Both the position numbers and the translations under genes were made by a program. 8,499 bases of DNA from contig CASEDW010000176.1 of assembly GCA_949286775.1 (NCBI GenBank), forward strand, positions 1 through 8,499, in the 5' to 3' direction. Below the pieces are notes generated by a model that searched no databases, had not been told where the DNA came from, and worked only from the letters and a program-made list of their open reading frames with translations. The stretch is from an uncultured Eubacteriales bacterium. GTDB taxonomy: Bacteria; Bacillota; Clostridia; Lachnospirales; Lachnospiraceae. Below, piece after piece: positions 5,451 to 8,499 of this stretch (position 1 is the first letter of the stretch; each line of letters begins with the position of its first letter).

Positions 5451-5942
5451 ATGAAAAAGGTCGGTATTATCATGGGAAGCGACAGCGATCTTCCTGTAAT
5501 CCAGAAAACTGTTGATCAGCTCAAAAAACTCGATATTCCTTATGAGGTTCATATTTACTCAGCTCACAGAACGCCTGTTGAGGCGCGCGACTTCGCAGTA
5601 AACGCACGCAAAAACGGCTTCGGCGCTATCATAGCAGCCGCCGGAATGGCCGCTCACCTTGCAGGCGCTATAGCAGCAAACACAACTCTTCCTGTTATCG
5701 GAATTCCATGCAAATCATCTGTCCTTGACGGAATGGACGCTCTCCTTTCTACTGTACAGATGCCTACAGGTATTCCTGTTGCCACAGTAGCGATAGGCGG
5801 CGGAGCAAACGCAGCGCTTCTTGCCGCTCAGATAATTGCAGTTGAAGATTCTGAACTCGCTGCGAAACTTGACGCAAAAAGAGCTTCAGACGCTGCCGCA
5901 GTTCTTGAAAAAGACGCAGCTGTTGAATCAAAACTCCAGTAA
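5451..5942 (+). CDS. purE: Class I N5-carboxyaminoimidazole ribonucleotide mutase
   Basis: PurE interconverts N5-CAIR and CAIR, the step before PurC. The 163 residues show the class I pattern: VGIIMGSDSDLP (4-15), YSAHRTP (36-42) with active-site-type H39, IIAAAGMAAHLAG (60-72), LPVIGIP (80-86), LLSTVQMPTGIPVATVAIG (98-116) and ANAALLAAQI (119-128). It lacks class II features such as the AGRSNALSG segment of Treponema-type enzymes. Between AIG and ANAALLAA it seems two residues shorter than E. coli PurE. Class I enzymes normally need PurK to make N5-CAIR; no purK is in the window. The gene lies 21 nt after guaB and 37 nt before the PurF-like gene, so a shared transcript is likely. The alanine-rich C-terminal tail (about 130-163) is typical of bacterial versions. 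Confidence 0.95.
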   Translation: MKKVGIIMGSDSDLPVIQKTVDQLKKLDIPYEVHIYSAHRTPVEARDFAVNARKNGFGAIIAAAGMAAHLAGAIAANTTLPVIGIPCKSSVLDGMDALLSTVQMPTGIPVATVAIGGGANAALLAAQIIAVEDSELAAKLDAKRASDAAAVLEKDAAVESKLQ

Positions 5943-5979
5943 TTCATTTTTTATATCATAAATAAGGAGACTAAAAATA

Positions 5980-7404
5980 ATGGGCGGATTTTTTGGTGTA
6001 GTATCTAAAAAAGACTGTTTGTCCGACGTATTCTTCGGCGTTGACTATCATTCACATCTTGGAACGCGCCGCGGCGGACTTGCTGTTTACGATAAAGAAA
6101 TCGGTCTTCAAAGAGAGATTCACAACATCCAGAACTCTCCTTTCAGGACTAAATTCGAACATGTATTTGAAGAGATGCGCGGAACAAGCGCGATAGGATG
6201 TATCAGCGATACAGATCCTCAGCCTCTTCTCATACGTTCTAACCTCGGAACATATGCCATCACTATCATAGGCATAATAAACAATTCAGAAGAACTTATT
6301 GATAAGTACCTTTCCTTCAGCGGCGGTCATTTCAACACTATGACAAGCGGAAAAGTCAACACTGCCGAACTGACGGCTGCCCTTATCAATTTAAAGAGTT
6401 CATTTGCCGAAGGAATAAGATTTGCTCAGAGTCAGATAGACGGAACAGCTTCCATTCTGATTCTGAAAAACGACGGCAACATTATCGCCGCCCGCGACAG
6501 ATTCGGAAGACTCCCTATCATCGTCGGAAATAACGAAGACGGATACTCGGTAACTTTTGAATCCTACGCGTCTCAGAAACTCGGCTATGAAAATGAACTT
6601 GAATTGGGACCGGGCGAGATCGTTGAAATCTCAACCGACAGAATCAAACAGCTTCAGAAGCCCGGAAAGAAAAAACGTATCTGCTCATTTTTATGGACAT
6701 ACTACGGATATCCGACTTCAACATATGAAGGGGTGAACGTAGAACTCATGCGCTACAAAAACGGCGCTATAATGGCTCAGAATGACGAGGCAAACGGAAC
6801 AGCTCCGCAGCTCGACTATGTAGGCGGCGTTCCGGATTCAGGCACGCCTCACGCAATCGGATATTCAAACGAGAGCAAAAAACCGTTTGCGAGAGCATTT
6901 ATCAAATATACGCCGACATGGTCAAGAAGCTTTATTCCCGCGAGCCAGCGTGAAAGAAATAAAGTCGCGAAGATGAAACAGATTCCTGTAATGGAACTGA
7001 TCAAAGACAAAGATCTTCTCTTTGTGGACGACTCTATTGTACGAGGAACACAGCTTCGCGAGACGGTTGAATTCTTATATGAGAACGGAGCTAAATCCGT
7101 GCATATACGTTCAGCCTGTCCTCCTATCATGTACGGCTGCAAATATTTAAACTTCTCACCTTCAACAGGTGAAATGGAACTGATCGCGCGTCAGACAATT
7201 ATGGAACTTGAGGGCGAAGAAGGTTTCGAACATATCGAGGAATACAGCGACGGAGCTACAGAACGCGGAAAAGCTCTCCGCAAATCAATTTGTGAAAAAC
7301 TTCACTTCGCTTCGCTCGACTTCCAGTCGCTCGACGGCGTTATCAAGGCAATCGGCCTTCCACGCTGCGAATTATGTACATATTGTTGGGATGGAAAGGA
7401 GTAA
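5980..7404 (+). CDS. Amidophosphoribosyltransferase (PurF) family protein with a degenerate, probably inactive glutaminase domain
   Basis: The 474-residue protein has the PurF layout: an N-terminal Ntn-type glutaminase-like domain (about 1-230) and a C-terminal phosphoribosyltransferase domain. The PRPP signature LLFVDDSIVRGTQ (346-358) is intact, preceded by VPDSGTPHAIGY (284-295) and SFIPASQRERNKVAKMK (317-333). Probable [4Fe-4S] ligands, by alignment from memory with Bacillus PurF, are C235 (RICSF), C387 (YGCKYL) and C463/C466 or C466/C469 in the C-terminal CELCTYC. However the start is MGGFFG, not MCG-FG, so the nucleophile cysteine is replaced by glycine. HRGQ reads TRRGG, the H-x-R-Y region reads GCISDTD, and the HNGN and SDSE segments are lost (GIINNSEE, TSGKVNTAE). 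It therefore probably cannot hydrolyse glutamine. The ATG has AAGGAGA upstream; it lies 3 nt before purM. It may use free ammonia, a partner subunit, or sense PRPP. A canonical purF is expected elsewhere in the genome. Confidence 0.85.
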   Translation: MGGFFGVVSKKDCLSDVFFGVDYHSHLGTRRGGLAVYDKEIGLQREIHNIQNSPFRTKFEHVFEEMRGTSAIGCISDTDPQPLLIRSNLGTYAITIIGIINNSEELIDKYLSFSGGHFNTMTSGKVNTAELTAALINLKSSFAEGIRFAQSQIDGTASILILKNDGNIIAARDRFGRLPIIVGNNEDGYSVTFESYASQKLGYENELELGPGEIVEISTDRIKQLQKPGKKKRICSFLWTYYGYPTSTYEGVNVELMRYKNGAIMAQNDEANGTAPQLDYVGGVPDSGTPHAIGYSNESKKPFARAFIKYTPTWSRSFIPASQRERNKVAKMKQIPVMELIKDKDLLFVDDSIVRGTQLRETVEFLYENGAKSVHIRSACPPIMYGCKYLNFSPSTGEMELIARQTIMELEGEEGFEHIEEYSDGATERGKALRKSICEKLHFASLDFQSLDGVIKAIGLPRCELCTYCWDGKE

Positions 7405-7407
7405 TCA

Positions 7408-8451
7408 ATGAATACACAGTCAAAATCAGAAGCTTACGCTGCATCGGGTGTTGACATCACTGCCGGATACAGAGCGGTAGAACTTATGAAACAGCATATC
7501 GCGAGAACTACAATTCCGGGAGTAATGGGAAGCGTCGGCGGTTTCGGCGGGCTTTTTGAACTCGATATGACCGGCATCAAAAAACCTGTTCTCTGCAGCG
7601 GCACTGACGGCGTCGGAACAAAGCTTAAACTCGCTTTTATCATGGACAAACACGACACGGTAGGCATCGACTGCGTTGCCATGTGCGTAAACGATATCAT
7701 CTGCGTAGGCGCGAAACCTCTTTTCTTCCTTGACTATATTGCCTGCGGAAAGAATGTTCCGGAGAGAATTGCCGAGATCGTAAAAGGTGTTGCCGAAGGA
7801 TGCGTTCAGTCAGGAGCGGCTCTTATCGGCGGAGAAACTGCCGAAATGCCGGGATTTTACCCTGCTGACGAATATGATCTTGCGGGATACAGCACAGGCG
7901 TTGTAGACAAAGACAAGATCATTGACAATACTACTATGAACGCAGGCGACGTTATCATTGCTCTGCCGTCAAGCGGCGTTCACTCAAACGGTTTTTCCCT
8001 TGTACGCAAGGTATTCGACGTTGAAAACAGCGATATCAAGAGTCCGTGTCCTGAGCTCGGAGGCAAGAGCATCGGCGAGACTCTTCTTACTCCTACAAAA
8101 ATTTATGTAAAACCTGTACTCGCGCTCCTTGAAAAAGTACAGCCCAAGGGAATTTCCCATATCACAGGCGGCGGATTCTACGAAAATATCCCGAGAAGCA
8201 TCCCTGACGGACTCGGCGCTAAGATCGATAAAGCGTCTGTTAAAGTTCTTCCTATATTTAAGCTTCTCCAGGAAAAAGGCGGCATCTCAGAAAGAGATAT
8301 GTACAACACATATAACATGGGCGTCGGTATGAGTATCATAGTAGCAAAAGAAGACGTTGACGTTGCTCTTGAAACATTAAAAGCTGCCGGCGAAGACGCG
8401 TATATCATCGGAGAAATCATCAAATCAGACACAAAGATCACTATTGAATAA
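7408..8451 (+). CDS. purM: Phosphoribosylformylglycinamidine cyclo-ligase (AIR synthetase)
   Basis: PurM closes the imidazole ring, turning FGAM into AIR with ATP in the cytosol. The 347 residues, the usual family length, show YAASGVDI (10-17), CSGTDGVGTKLKLA (63-76), CVNDIICVGAKPLFFLDYIA (93-112), LIGGETAEMPGFY (139-151), DLAGYSTG (157-164), PSSGVHSNGFSLVRK (187-201), LLTPTKIYVKP (226-236), HITGGGFYENIPR (251-263) and MYNTYNMGVGM (298-308). The ribosome binding site AAGGAG (7396-7401) lies inside the last codons of the PurF-like gene and the ATG is only 3 nt after that stop, so translational coupling is likely. Its product AIR is the substrate for the carboxylation step that involves PurE, encoded two genes upstream. 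The gene is followed at once by a strong hairpin. No unusual features. Confidence 0.97.
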   Translation: MNTQSKSEAYAASGVDITAGYRAVELMKQHIARTTIPGVMGSVGGFGGLFELDMTGIKKPVLCSGTDGVGTKLKLAFIMDKHDTVGIDCVAMCVNDIICVGAKPLFFLDYIACGKNVPERIAEIVKGVAEGCVQSGAALIGGETAEMPGFYPADEYDLAGYSTGVVDKDKIIDNTTMNAGDVIIALPSSGVHSNGFSLVRKVFDVENSDIKSPCPELGGKSIGETLLTPTKIYVKPVLALLEKVQPKGISHITGGGFYENIPRSIPDGLGAKIDKASVKVLPIFKLLQEKGGISERDMYNTYNMGVGMSIIVAKEDVDVALETLKAAGEDAYIIGEIIKSDTKITIE

Positions 8452-8463
8452 ACGACTACTCAC

Positions 8464-8499
8464 AATCACAGATATTGAAGTTTTTCAATATCTGTGATT
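8464..8499 (+). terminator. Perfect 16-bp hairpin after purM, probable operon terminator cut by the window edge
   Basis: Arms 8464-8479 and 8484-8499 are exact reverse complements with a 4-nt loop (GTTT). The hairpin starts 12 nt after the purM stop. The window ends at the last base of the stem, so a following T-run cannot be seen; the right arm ends in TT, and the left arm starts with AA, compatible with one. The stem is rather AT-rich. Confidence 0.7.

Noticed and set aside
5943..5979. Terminator or promoter between purE and the PurF-like gene
   Set aside because: The 37-nt gap is AT-rich but has no stem and no credible pair of promoter hexamers; readthrough is the simpler reading.
5980..7404. 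The PurF-like gene as a pseudogene
   Set aside because: Although the glutaminase site is lost, the frame is intact for 474 codons, the PRPP and cysteine motifs are kept, and it has a good ribosome binding site and tight spacing to purM.

Overview
The window looks like a piece of a low-to-mid-GC Firmicutes (Clostridia-type) chromosome. The evidence is strong AGGAGG-like ribosome binding sites, short-spaced co-directional genes, Rho-independent-type hairpins, a DUF4179-like exported protein of the sort common in Clostridia and Bacilli, and a four-cysteine Fe-S type PurF relative. I cannot fix the genus. All credible genes are on the + strand.

Layout. (1) Positions 1-1055 hold the 3' part of an exported or membrane-anchored DUF4179-like protein; its start lies to the left of the window. 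(2) Positions 1056-1580 are a gene-free stretch of about 525 bp. It is unusually structured: a 12-bp direct repeat, a 19-bp-stem hairpin, a 10-bp inverted repeat with a T-rich loop, four tandem copies of a 53-bp T-rich unit, and a good sigma-A promoter for the next gene. (3) purC (1581-2441) stands alone and is closed by a convincing terminator. (4) A TATAAT box directly after that terminator appears to drive a divergent YedF-like protein (TusA-like plus DsrE-like) followed 16 nt later by xpt. A second candidate promoter for xpt alone lies in the end of the YedF-like gene. (5) A 131-nt gap with a candidate promoter and an inverted repeat leads into a tight run guaB - purE - purF-like - purM (gaps 21, 37 and 3 nt), which ends in a perfect 16-bp hairpin at the right edge.

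How the genes work together. PurM, PurE and PurC act in the de novo IMP pathway (AIR formation, AIR carboxylation/rearrangement, SAICAR formation). GuaB converts IMP to XMP, and Xpt makes the same XMP by salvage of xanthine with PRPP, so the window covers part of IMP synthesis and both routes into guanine nucleotides. The PurF-family protein would be assigned to the first committed step, but its catalytic cysteine and the rest of its glutaminase site are gone, while its PRPP site and four probable [4Fe-4S] ligands remain. The IMP dehydrogenase is strikingly close to the protozoan Tritrichomonas foetus enzyme as I remember it, down to residue numbering. The most interesting points are the glutaminase-dead PurF paralogue inside a purine operon, the cysteine-poor YedF-like protein beside xpt, and the 53-bp tandem array.
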